A stretch of DNA of 6,786 nucleotides. It comes from CAYMAZ01 sp964428185. Lineage in GTDB: Bacteria; Bacteroidota; Bacteroidia; Bacteroidales; DTU049. Of this stretch, positions 1 through 6,203 are shown piece by piece. Made by a program: the position numbers and the translations under genes. The notes under the pieces were generated by a model, which was not told the DNA's origin, ran no database searches, and worked only from the letters and a program-made list of their open reading frames with translations. Where the stretch lies: NCBI GenBank assembly GCA_964428185.1, contig CAYRXH010000116.1:1-6786 (forward strand). Reading direction: 5' to 3'. Positions within the stretch are counted from its first letter, which is position 1, and each line of letters begins with the position of its first letter.

Positions 1-79
1 CTTTCAGATTTTTGATTACAAAACGGTATGCTCTGTCTGAATACAGTTCCACACAATTGTTATATTCTCTGATTGTCAT
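1..79 (-). CDS. ECF-type RNA polymerase sigma factor, N-terminal fragment (cut by window edge)
   Basis: The minus strand reads an open frame from ATG at 79 to the window edge, 26 codons, beginning MTIREYNNCVELYSD and continuing with YRFVIKNLK. This resembles the start of the region 2 helix of Bacteroidetes extracytoplasmic-function sigma-70 factors, which commonly begin with a (T/K)xxEYNxCV(D/E)LY-like segment followed by (Y)RFxxKNL. The start is supported by a promoter-like GTAAC-N16-CGTC ending about 28 bases upstream, which would give a short leader. The gene is divergent from gcvH. Only the first quarter or less of the protein is present, so its ECF subgroup and any partner anti-sigma factor cannot be seen. 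The family call rests on remembered similarity over 26 residues. Confidence 0.68.
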   Translation of the reverse strand, partial: MTIREYNNCVELYSDRAYRFVIKNLK

Positions 80-106
80 GTTTTGTCTGGCGTGAACATT
101 TGCAAT

Positions 107-131
107 GACGAAGACACATAAAAAAAGTTAC
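107..131 (-). promoter_or_regulatory. Candidate ECF sigma-dependent (autoregulatory) promoter for the sigma factor gene
   Basis: On the minus strand GTAAC (131-127) is followed by exactly 16 bases and then CGTC (110-107). AAC-N16-CGTC is the general layout of ECF sigma promoters (AAC-type -35, CGT-type -10). Transcription would start near 100, about 20 bases before the ATG at 79. A second copy of TAACTTT lies 11 bp further upstream (141-135, versus 130-124), about one helical turn away. Autoregulation is inferred from known ECF behaviour and is not shown by the sequence. Confidence 0.55.
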
Positions 132-150
132 ATTAAAGTTAAAAATTTTT

Positions 151-179
151 TTGCACAATGATTAGATTTTGTACTTTTG
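151..179 (+). promoter_or_regulatory. Bacteroidetes-type housekeeping promoter for gcvH
   Basis: TTG at 151-153 (within a TTTTG-like run) is separated by 18 bases from TACTTTTG at 172-179. The latter is an exact match to the Bacteroidetes -7 consensus TAnnTTTG, and TTG fits the -33 element. Transcription would begin around 185-190, giving a leader of roughly 15-20 bases before the gcvH ATG at 205. Confidence 0.7.
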
Positions 180-204
180 AGAAAAATTTTTAAAGGCAAG
201 AATC

Positions 205-582
205 ATGAATGTTTTAAGTAATTTAAAGTACACTGAAGATCACGAATGGCTAAAAATTGAGGGAGATGTTGCCTACGTAGGGATTACAGATTATGCACAG
301 AGTCAGTTGGGCGATGTAATATTTGTAGAAGTTAATACTGTTGGTGAAACACTTGCAAAGGGTGAAGCTCTGGGAACTATCGAAGCTGTGAAAACTGTTT
401 CTGATATTTATATGCCTGTTGGAGGAGAAATCCTTGAATTCAATGCTGCTGTTGAACAAACACCTGATGTTTTGAATAAAGATCCTTATGATAGTGGTTG
501 GATTGTTAAAATTAGACTAACAAATCCTTCAGAAGCTGATGTTCTTCTTGATGCTGAAGCTTATAAATTACTGATTGCGTAA
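205..582 (+). CDS. gcvH: Glycine cleavage system H protein
   Basis: This is the lipoyl carrier of the glycine cleavage complex. Its lipoyl-lysine arm shuttles the aminomethyl group from P protein to T protein and is reoxidised by L protein, in the cytoplasm. The 125-residue length is typical. The N-terminus LKYTEDHEWLKIEGDVAYVG, the GITDYAQSQLGDV motif and the lipoylation site GTIEAVKTVSD (Lys63) are all intact, as is the C-terminal NKDPYDSGWIVKI segment. The start is ATG 205, about 25 bases after a TAnnTTTG box, with no strong Shine-Dalgarno sequence, as is usual in Bacteroidetes. The last 8 bases overlap the next gene. The P, T and L components are not in this window, so gcvH is unlinked from them on this side at least. 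Confidence 0.97.
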   Translation: MNVLSNLKYTEDHEWLKIEGDVAYVGITDYAQSQLGDVIFVEVNTVGETLAKGEALGTIEAVKTVSDIYMPVGGEILEFNAAVEQTPDVLNKDPYDSGWIVKIRLTNPSEADVLLDAEAYKLLIA

Positions 583-970
583 GCCGATCTTTTACTGCAA
601 GGTTTTCCGATACATAATAGCACTTTTTTATACAGTGTTTATTGTGTATCTTTTGTTATTCAAAATCCCCAGAGATGGATTTTTTAGCTTTCTGAAATTT
701 CAACACTCTGATTTATTATTTCATTTCCTGTCATTTGCATTACTTTTGTTCTTGTGGATTCACGCACTGTTTACTACCAAAAGAAAAAGCATATTATTAA
801 TTGTTTTGGTTTCAGGAATAGTATTTTTATTTTCCATATTTATGGAATTTCTGCAGAAATATTCTCCATACAGAACGTTTGAAGTTTCTGATATTCTTGC
901 AAATTTCATGGGAATTTTTACAATAATGATAATGATGCTTCGTTTAAAAAATACAGTAAAAAATGAATGA
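575..970 (+). CDS. VanZ-like family integral membrane protein
   Basis: This is a 131-residue protein with about four membrane helices (roughly residues 10-28, 47-66, 72-90 and 107-123). The VanZ-like signature residues are visible: SDLLFHF near 45-51, E91 with Q94 (EFLQ), R100, and D106 with N110 and G113 (SDILANFMG). VanZ in enterococci gives low-level teicoplanin resistance, but the wider family has no settled function and this short member should not be read as a resistance gene. The only reasonable start is TTG at 575, because an in-frame TGA directly precedes it (572-574) and no ATG occurs before the fourth helix region. The start overlaps the end of gcvH by 8 bases, so translation is probably coupled. 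The gene likely shares the gcvH transcript. Confidence 0.85.
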   Translation: MRKPIFYCKVFRYIIALFYTVFIVYLLLFKIPRDGFFSFLKFQHSDLLFHFLSFALLLFLWIHALFTTKRKSILLIVLVSGIVFLFSIFMEFLQKYSPYRTFEVSDILANFMGIFTIMIMMLRLKNTVKNE

Positions 971-987
971 AATTCCAAATAAATTAG

Positions 988-995
988 TAATTTCG
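988..995 (+). promoter_or_regulatory. Possible weak -7 element upstream of the first tonB
   Basis: TAATTTCG differs from the Bacteroidetes -7 consensus TAnnTTTG at one position and lies 26 bases before the ATG at 1022. No TTG -33 element is present at the expected distance (ATG is found there), so the first tonB may instead be read from the gcvH promoter. Confidence 0.25.
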
Positions 996-1021
996 CAGTT
1001 GATCACTTAACACCTGAAACT

Positions 1022-1696
1022 ATGGAAATCAAGAAAAACCCTAAACAAGACCTTGAGGAAAAGAAAAGTATTTTTTTTCAGATCGGACTGGTCTTTGCTC
1101 TTTTTGTCGTTTTTGTGGGATTCGAATGGAAGAGGTATGATAAAGTTGAAGAATCCATGTTTAATATGACAAATATTCTTCCGCCTGAAGAAGAAATTGA
1201 AATTACACGTCCGGAGGAAAAAATTGAACAGCCACCACCTCCTCAGGTGCCGCAGATCGAGATTGTTGAAGACGATGTTGAAGTTGATGACGATCTTACC
1301 TTTGATGATGTAGATCAAAACACTGCTGTGGATGAATATTTTGTTAATCGTGTTGAAGAAGAAGAATTTGTAGAGGCTGAAATTTTTACCATTGTTGAAG
1401 AACAACCCTCATTTCCTGGCGGGGAAGCAGCGTTGATGGAGTATCTGGGAAAGAACATTTCTTATCCTCCTATGGCTAAAGAAAGTGGTATTCAGGGAAC
1501 AGTGTTTGTTACATTTGTTGTTGAACCCAACGGCAGTGTCACCAATGTAAAAATACTCCGTGGAATTGGTGGTGGATGTGACGAAGAAGCTGTAAGGGTT
1601 GTTAAAAATATGCCAACATGGAAACCAGGAAAGCAAAGAGGGAAACCCGTTCGTGTGCAGTTTAATCTCCCAATAAAATTTGTTCTTCAGGGATAG
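1022..1696 (+). CDS. TonB family energy transducer (first of a tandem pair)
   Basis: TonB proteins pass energy from the inner-membrane ExbB/ExbD motor to outer-membrane TonB-dependent receptors. This 224-residue protein has a short cytoplasmic tail (MEIKKNPKQDLEEKK), one membrane anchor (about 17-35), a periplasmic spacer (about 40-130), and a C-terminal TonB domain (about 135-222). The domain shows FPGGEAALMEYL, YPPMAKESGIQGTV, GIGGGCDEEAVRVV and PVRVQFNLPIKF, all typical of Bacteroidetes TonB. The spacer is unusual: it is very acidic (runs of E and D) with only one short proline run (PPPPQVP at 71-77) instead of extended Pro-Lys/Pro-Glu repeats. No exbB/exbD genes are nearby. A close paralog follows 174 bases downstream. 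The start is ATG 1022, and the second copy also begins with MEIKK. Confidence 0.93.
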   Translation: MEIKKNPKQDLEEKKSIFFQIGLVFALFVVFVGFEWKRYDKVEESMFNMTNILPPEEEIEITRPEEKIEQPPPPQVPQIEIVEDDVEVDDDLTFDDVDQNTAVDEYFVNRVEEEEFVEAEIFTIVEEQPSFPGGEAALMEYLGKNISYPPMAKESGIQGTVFVTFVVEPNGSVTNVKILRGIGGGCDEEAVRVVKNMPTWKPGKQRGKPVRVQFNLPIKFVLQG

Positions 1697-1721
1697 CACA
1701 TTCATTTTTGAATAAGATTTT

Positions 1722-1738
1722 AAAAAGCTTGCTTTTTT
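1722..1738 (+). terminator. Weak hairpin with T-run after the first tonB
   Basis: AAAAAGC (1722-1728), a TT centre, and GCTTTTTT (1731-1738) form a perfect but AT-rich inverted repeat 25 bases after the stop codon. Only one or two GC pairs are available and the loop is tiny, so termination would be inefficient at best. The rest of the 1697-1870 gap is AT-rich. It holds only a TACGTTTA at 1844-1851 (one mismatch to TAnnTTTG), a poor candidate promoter for the second tonB. Confidence 0.3.
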
Positions 1739-1870
1739 GGTAACCTTTTTTTTATTGTAAGCTACCGTAAACTTTTTAGGAAATTGCACATTATGGATAA
1801 AGGCTGTTAATGGCCTCAAGGCAGTATCACAATGATATTTTTTTACGTTTAACAATAAAATGATACAGCC

Positions 1871-2550
1871 ATGGAAATTAAAAAATCAATCAAAGCAAAT
1901 TTGGAAAAAAAAATTTTTTCTTTCAACTTGGACTTTTAATCACTTTGCTGATGATATTTGCAGCGTTTGAATGGAAAACCTACGATCAAAACGTATTTGT
2001 GCTCCGTGACCCGGTTGACATGCTTACGGATGAAGACATTATTGTTAATACGCACCGGGAGAAAAAGGAACCTGAAATTCCTAAGACGAAACTTACCGAT
2101 CTTGTTGAGGTGCCTGATGATGAGGCTGATGATACTGCCAATATTGATGCTGAAAAGGATGATCACATTTTTAAAAACCTTATTTATATAAAACCTGCTG
2201 ATGAAAAGGGTTCAGATGAGGGATCAGACGAGCCTTTCATTGTGGTAGAAGACATGCCTGAATATCCTGGTGGTATTGATGCAATGCATGAATATCTGGC
2301 AAAAAACATGAAATATCCAAAGTTGGCAGTTGAAACTGGAATTCAGGGGACAGTATTCATCACGTTTGTGGTTGAAAAAGATGGGAGCATTACAGGAGTT
2401 AGAGTGTTGAAGGGAATAGGCGGCGGATGTGATGAGGAAGCAATCAGGGTTGTTAACCAAATGCCCAAATGGGTGCCAGGAAAACAGAGAGGTATTCCGG
2501 TCAGAGTTCAGTTTAATCTTCCTGTAAAATTCATTTTGAGAACACAGTAA
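1871..2550 (+). CDS. TonB family energy transducer (second of the pair), frameshifted near the N-terminus
   Basis: This is a paralog of the preceding gene. ATG 1871 reads MEIKKSIKANLEKK, then leaves frame in a run of nine A's (1905-1913) and stops at TAA 1937. The homologous continuation, FFFQLGL followed by ITLLMIFAAFEWKTYD, lies in the frame one base back. One extra A, or a -1 shift, joins the parts into a 226-residue protein matching the first copy (224). The downstream open frame could start at TTG 1945 (201 residues), but that begins in the middle of the membrane anchor, so it is unlikely to be the native start. The TonB domain (last ~90 residues) is intact: YPGGIDAMHEYL, GIQGTVFITFVVE, GIGGGCDEEAIRVV, PVRVQFNLPVKF. 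The spacer is acidic and lacks a proline run. The break could be a sequencing error, a real mutation, or a site of slippage. Confidence 0.85.
1905..1919 (+). other. A9T6 homopolymer tract at the frameshift, containing an in-frame A_AAA_AAA slippery heptamer
   Basis: Nine A's (1905-1913) are followed by six T's (1914-1919). In the frame of ATG 1871 the codons are GAA AAA AAA ATT, so the heptamer A_AAA_AAA at 1906-1912 has the exact phasing used by -1 frameshift sites. A shift there gives AAT TTT TTC TTT CAA and restores the TonB reading frame. Whether any slippage occurs, on RNA polymerase or on the ribosome, is not shown. Confidence 0.6.
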
Positions 2551-2670
2551 TGAATAGGATAAAATGTGCATTCAAAATACATTTAAAAAACTATCAAATA
2601 CTTATCTGCATAACCTTGAACCAGGCAGAAGCTGATCCACACTTGTAATAGTGGAAGATTGATGAATGCA

Positions 2671-2709
2671 GGGCACCGAATTCCGAAATAGGTGCCCATT
2701 ATTTTTTTT
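2671..2709 (+). terminator. Strong intrinsic terminator for the plus-strand tonB genes
   Basis: GGGCACC (2671-2677) and GGTGCCC (2691-2697) form a perfect 7-bp GC-rich stem with a 13-base loop, followed by ATTATTTTTTTT through 2709. It lies about 120 bases after the stop of the second tonB. The T-run is also the 3' end of the opposing gene, whose complement encodes its Lys-Lys-stop. On the minus strand the stem has no following T-run, so it should act mainly for plus-strand transcripts. The stretch 2551-2670 before it shows no gene I can support. Confidence 0.88.
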
Positions 2710-3769
2710 GAGAGGGTTCTTTCGATTCATTGCTTAAAATTTCAAACTGAATACGAATAGCTTCATTATGAATAGTTTTTAAAATACTTTTCAGGAAATC
2801 CTGTTGAATATTCAGAGCAGATCCTTTGGACATTCTGTCAGAGAAAATAAATTTTGAACGTTCTGACTGCAGAATTGTGATGTTATGTTTCTTTTTAAAA
2901 TCACCGATTTTTTCAATAATACTAAGCCTTCTTGCCAAAATTTCGAGTAGTTGGTTATCAATGATGTCAATTTCATTACGCAGATTCTGTAATTGAAGTT
3001 CAAGCGATTCACAACGGTTTCGGATAATGATGTTGTCAAGGAGTTGCTTTAACTCTGCAGGTTTTAGTTGCTGGTCTTTGTCAGATTTTGCTGAAACGGG
3101 ATTGTGATGAGTTTCAATCATCAGCCCGTCCATTTCCAGATCAAGAGCTTGCTGAATAATTTCATTAAGACAATGTGTTTTTCCGCAGATATGGCTGGGG
3201 TCACAAATTACAGGAAGTGAAGGAAACATTCTTTTCAGTTCATTGGGAATTTCCCATAGTGGCATATTTCTGTATGGGGTGTTGTAGTATGTTGAAAAAC
3301 CCCTGTGGATGGCAATTACATCGTTGATTCCTGTATTATAAACTCTTTCCAGTGCGCCAGCCCACAATCTGATATCAGGATTGACGGGATTTTTAACCAT
3401 TATCTTTGTTTTGCTTCCTTTTAGTGCATTGCATATTTCTTGAACCATGAAAGGGTTGGTAACTGTTCTTGCCCCCAGCCAGAGATAATTAATTTTATAT
3501 TTAAGGCAGAGTTCAACATGTTCAGGTTTCAAAACTTCGGTTGCAACTGGTAGGTTGTATTTTGATTGAACTTCAGTCAGCCATTTCAGTGCATTTTCAC
3601 CTACGCCTTCAAATGAATTGATGTTTGTACGTGCTTTCCATATACCGGCACGAAAAATATCAGGACGCAAATGTTTAATCAGATCGTCGGCAGTCTTCAT
3701 CATCTGCTCAGAAGATTCAGCACTGCATGGACCGGCAATAAGTATGATATTTCTGTTTCTTAGGTTCAT
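2699..3769 (-). CDS. Bifunctional DAHP synthase (type I beta) / chorismate mutase
   Basis: This enzyme condenses phosphoenolpyruvate with erythrose 4-phosphate to DAHP, the first shikimate step, and converts chorismate to prephenate. The 356 residues hold an N-terminal DAHP synthase domain (about 5-245) and a C-terminal AroQ-type chorismate mutase domain (about 258-345). Visible motifs are AGPCSAES, KARTNINSFEGVG, WLGARTVTNP, KNPVNPD and DPSHICGK. Likely metal ligands are C15, H193, E219 and D230, with spacings matching the Thermotoga enzyme. In the mutase part R264, R281, K292 and Q341 match expected active-site positions; the position equivalent to E. coli Ser84 appears to be Ala. C-terminal fusions of this kind (Porphyromonas, Prevotella) are feedback-inhibited by prephenate. 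The chosen start, ATG 3769, is 7 bases after the asd stop. A longer reading from 3832 would overlap asd by 56 bases and lacks family similarity. Confidence 0.95.
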   Translation of the reverse strand: MNLRNRNIILIAGPCSAESSEQMMKTADDLIKHLRPDIFRAGIWKARTNINSFEGVGENALKWLTEVQSKYNLPVATEVLKPEHVELCLKYKINYLWLGARTVTNPFMVQEICNALKGSKTKIMVKNPVNPDIRLWAGALERVYNTGINDVIAIHRGFSTYYNTPYRNMPLWEIPNELKRMFPSLPVICDPSHICGKTHCLNEIIQQALDLEMDGLMIETHHNPVSAKSDKDQQLKPAELKQLLDNIIIRNRCESLELQLQNLRNEIDIIDNQLLEILARRLSIIEKIGDFKKKHNITILQSERSKFIFSDRMSKGSALNIQQDFLKSILKTIHNEAIRIQFEILSNESKEPSQKK

Positions 3770-3776
3770 TTTCTTT

Positions 3777-4763
3777 TTAAAGAAGCGTATTTGAAATGTG
3801 ACTTGCAATCTGAATTGCATTGGTTGCTGCACCTTTTCTCAGATTATCAGCAACTATCCATAACTGTGCTGTATTATCACCACAAAGCCCTGTTCTGATT
3901 CTACCGGCAAATGTTTCATTTTTTCCACGGGTAAACAAAGGCATAGGATATTCATTTTTAGCAGGATTATCCTGAATCACAATGCCTGGAGAATTTTTGA
4001 GAATATTTCTGATCTGATCAGGATTCACCGCTTGATGGAATTCAAGATAAACACTTTCTGAATGCCCTCCTGTAACAGGTATTCTCACAACAGTTGGAGC
4101 GATTTTTATGGAATAGTTATTTAAAATTTTTTGAGTTTCATACACCAGTTTCAATTCTTCGGTGGTATATCCGTTGTCAGTAAAAGTACCACCATGCGGA
4201 AAACAGTTGTTTTCTATTGGATATGGATAAACTCGGGTGTGTTCAGTGCCGCGACGTTCTCCTTCAAGCTGAGCTACTGCACCGGCTCCGGTTCCGGTAA
4301 CAGACTGATATGTTGATACAACAATTTTTGAAATATTAAAATGGAGATGGAGCGGATGGAGGACGACAACCAGTTGTATGGTAGAACAGTTGGGGTTAGC
4401 AATAATTCTCGTATCGGAAGAAATGGTTTCGATGTTCACTTCAGGAACAACAAGAGGAACTTTAGGATCCATACGCCAAGCAGATGAATTATCAATCACA
4501 TAGGTCCCATTTTGTGCAAAAAACTCAGCAGTTTTTCTGGAAATTTCTGAACCTGCAGAAAAAATAGCAATATCAGGTTTTTGTTGTAAAGCACTTTCGA
4601 TAGATGAAATTGAATAAGAATTTCCGCGAAAGAAAATAGGTTGTCCCAATGATCGTTCAGATGCAACAGGGATGAAATGCTTAACAGGGAGTTGAAATTC
4701 CTCAAGAACTTTTATCATCTCACGCCCAACAAGTCCTGTTGCCCCAATAAGTGCTAATTTCAT
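3777..4763 (-). CDS. asd: Aspartate-semialdehyde dehydrogenase
   Basis: This enzyme reduces aspartyl-4-phosphate to aspartate 4-semialdehyde with NADPH, at the branch to lysine/diaminopimelate, threonine and methionine. The 328-residue length is normal. The N-terminus MKLALIGATGLVGREM carries the nucleotide-binding GxxGxxG (G7, G10, G13). The catalytic cysteine is C126 in NPNCSTIQ, and the acid/base histidine is H234 in TGGHSESV. Substrate-binding SSAWRMD (R97) and VVRIPV (R227) are also present, as is QSVTGTGAGA. The start is ATG 4763, with AGGA 7-10 bases upstream of it. It follows rsmD by 48 bases and precedes the DAHP synthase gene by 7, indicating co-transcription with the latter. A TATGTTTT at 4794-4787 resembles a -7 box by one mismatch but lacks a -33 partner, so a separate asd promoter is uncertain. 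Confidence 0.97.
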   Translation of the reverse strand: MKLALIGATGLVGREMIKVLEEFQLPVKHFIPVASERSLGQPIFFRGNSYSISSIESALQQKPDIAIFSAGSEISRKTAEFFAQNGTYVIDNSSAWRMDPKVPLVVPEVNIETISSDTRIIANPNCSTIQLVVVLHPLHLHFNISKIVVSTYQSVTGTGAGAVAQLEGERRGTEHTRVYPYPIENNCFPHGGTFTDNGYTTEELKLVYETQKILNNYSIKIAPTVVRIPVTGGHSESVYLEFHQAVNPDQIRNILKNSPGIVIQDNPAKNEYPMPLFTRGKNETFAGRIRTGLCGDNTAQLWIVADNLRKGAATNAIQIASHISNTLL

Positions 4764-4813
4764 GATTTCCTATTTTTAAATGAGAAAAAACATATCAGGA
4801 GGTTAAATATCTT

Positions 4814-5365
4814 TTAATCAGAGTTTTCAGAATTCTCAGAAAAGAAAGAAAAACAAACGGAACCATATTTTCTGAAATCAATATGTTTCTCATGATCGCT
4901 GAAGCTTATTGAAGGAGGATGTTCAATAATCAAGATGCCATTTTGACGAAGGAGTTTGTTTTTTAAGATAGTGTCAGGAATTTCTGAAGTCAGCGGAAAG
5001 TCAAAAGGTGGATCTGCAAAGATGATATCCCAAGACATTCCTGATTTTCTTATGAACTGTAAAACATCGGCCTTCATGGTTTTCAGTTGGTGAAATTCAA
5101 GTTGTTCAGCAGTTCTGATAATATATTTAATGCAAGAATCATTATTATCAACAGCCAGAACAAAGGCAGCACCTCGAGAAGCAAATTCATAAGAGATATT
5201 GCCAGTTCCTGCAAAAAGGTCAAGGACAGAACAATCGGGGATGTCAAAATGATTCATAAGGATATTGAAAAGGGCTTCTTTTGCAAAATCTGTTGTTGGT
5301 CTTACAGGCAGATTGGAAGGAGCTGTTAATCGCTTCCCTTTACGTGTGCCACTGATAATTCTCAC
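4814..5365 (-). CDS. rsmD: 16S rRNA (guanine(966)-N2)-methyltransferase RsmD
   Basis: It methylates G966 of 16S rRNA in assembled 30S particles using S-adenosylmethionine. The preferred start is GTG at 5365, giving 183 residues, the usual size, beginning MRIISGTRKGKRLTAP, which is the canonical RsmD N-terminus. Motifs are RPTTDFAKEALFNIL (22-36), SAM-binding DLFAGTGNISYEFASRGA (49-66) and catalytic DPPF (118-121). A longer reading from 5440 adds 25 residues of low-complexity Ser/Cys/Gln character that overlap the neighbouring gene, and I discount it. The GTG shares its G with the TAG stop of the upstream DUF3822 gene (TAGTG), a one-base overlap that implies translational coupling. Confidence 0.95.
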   Translation of the reverse strand: MRIISGTRKGKRLTAPSNLPVRPTTDFAKEALFNILMNHFDIPDCSVLDLFAGTGNISYEFASRGAAFVLAVDNNDSCIKYIIRTAEQLEFHQLKTMKADVLQFIRKSGMSWDIIFADPPFDFPLTSEIPDTILKNKLLRQNGILIIEHPPSISFSDHEKHIDFRKYGSVCFSFFSENSENSD

Positions 5366-6198
5366 TATACTGAAAGTTGAATGAAATATCTGTGAACCGG
5401 AAGATTGGCCGGAATTGGAATGTTGGCAGGGGCAAGCCACCGGATATTATCAACATATCTGTTTAAGAGTTGAATGATTTCGCTTCCGGGAAGAATTTCT
5501 CCTGACACAAAGAGTGGAGTAGAGTAGGGATCAAGTCCGTTTAAATTCAAGCTTCCAATGATGTAATAACAGAAATCTTTTGCAGTAGAAAATGGAAACC
5601 TGTTGATAATGAGTGGGATATTGTCTTTCAGAAGAACAAGTTCATAGAATGATTCGGAAACATGAATATATGCAGCATCAGGAGAATCATTTCTCTTCAT
5701 GATGCTGTTAACAAAAATACCGATGTCAAAAAGAATATTAAAATTGGTAAGAGCGCTTTGGGCAAATTGAATTTGCCAGTTTAATGGAACAATCAGGAGC
5801 TTTGATAAAGAGTCTTTTAAAAAAACAGTTTCAGTTGTGTAAGAATGTTTTGTGTCGTGTTGAATACCAAGAAATGCAAAATAATCAGGGACTTTGGAAG
5901 AGTCAAATAATTCATCAGGTATTATGGTATAGGATTCAGCATTGCAGAAAACTGTCAACGGATAATTTTCAAAGTTTCTAAGAAAATCTGTTGTAAAGGC
6001 TGTAAATTCTCCCTGCAATTCTTTCAGGTCATGAATTGGTTGATCAAAATGAAATTCATCAATTGAAATCACCGTTTTAGAATTGGTTTTAACTTTAAAA
6101 AAAATAAAACCTTTTCCGGTAAAAGAAAGAACAATTGAGAAATCCTCGGATAATTCGGTTTCTGAAGCAGAATTGAATGAGTAGATTTTTCGAATCAT
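5365..6198 (-). CDS. DUF3822 family protein
   Basis: This 277-residue protein fits the Bacteroidetes-specific DUF3822 family in size and position immediately upstream of rsmD. No signal peptide or membrane helix is visible, so it is probably cytoplasmic. The N-terminal half has alternating beta-like strands (SIVLSFTGKGFIFFKV), and the C-terminal half has AAYIHVSESFYELVLLKDN followed by LIINRFPFSTAKDFCYYII and PLFVSGEI. The pattern of an IHV strand, an F/LVL strand and then an SGE turn is reminiscent of the actin/Hsp70-like ATPase fold (as in PilM), but I cannot identify nucleotide-binding residues with certainty. The start, ATG 6198, is 5 bases after the upstream stop. The stop overlaps the rsmD GTG by one base. 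The function is unknown. Confidence 0.85.
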   Translation of the reverse strand: MIRKIYSFNSASETELSEDFSIVLSFTGKGFIFFKVKTNSKTVISIDEFHFDQPIHDLKELQGEFTAFTTDFLRNFENYPLTVFCNAESYTIIPDELFDSSKVPDYFAFLGIQHDTKHSYTTETVFLKDSLSKLLIVPLNWQIQFAQSALTNFNILFDIGIFVNSIMKRNDSPDAAYIHVSESFYELVLLKDNIPLIINRFPFSTAKDFCYYIIGSLNLNGLDPYSTPLFVSGEILPGSEIIQLLNRYVDNIRWLAPANIPIPANLPVHRYFIQLSV

Positions 6199-6203
6199 AA
6201 GTA

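Noticed and set aside
575..970. Reading the VanZ-like gene as an antibiotic resistance determinant
   Set aside because: The VanZ-like family is broad and mostly unrelated to glycopeptide resistance. No other van genes are present, and the context is gcvH.
1739..1769. GGTAAC ... CGTA as a possible second ECF-type promoter before the second tonB
   Set aside because: The spacer is 21 bases rather than about 16, so the two elements do not fit an ECF promoter.
1409..1855. Long antisense frame (148 codons, minus strand) across the end of the first tonB, and similar antisense frames elsewhere
   Set aside because: It mirrors a well-supported coding gene, has no recognisable domain or sensible composition, and is best explained as a by-product of codon use.
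1945..1953. TTG 1945 (or ATG 1951) as the true start of the second tonB
   Set aside because: Either would cut the membrane anchor in half. The upstream bases back to ATG 1871 encode a clear homolog of the first copy's N-terminus in a shifted frame.
2564..2635. 23-codon plus-strand frame beginning at ATG after the second tonB
   Set aside because: It is short, has no ribosome-binding or promoter signal, and runs only to a stop before the terminator. Nothing supports expression.
3770..3832. N-terminal extension of the DAHP synthase/chorismate mutase starting at 3832
   Set aside because: It would overlap the 3' end of asd by 56 bases and encodes residues without family similarity. ATG 3769, just after the asd stop, yields the normal N-terminus before AGPCSAES.
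5366..5440. N-terminal extension of RsmD starting at 5440
   Set aside because: The extra 25 residues lie within the DUF3822 coding region in another frame. The family N-terminus RIISG begins directly after GTG 5365, which forms a TAGTG stop-start overlap.
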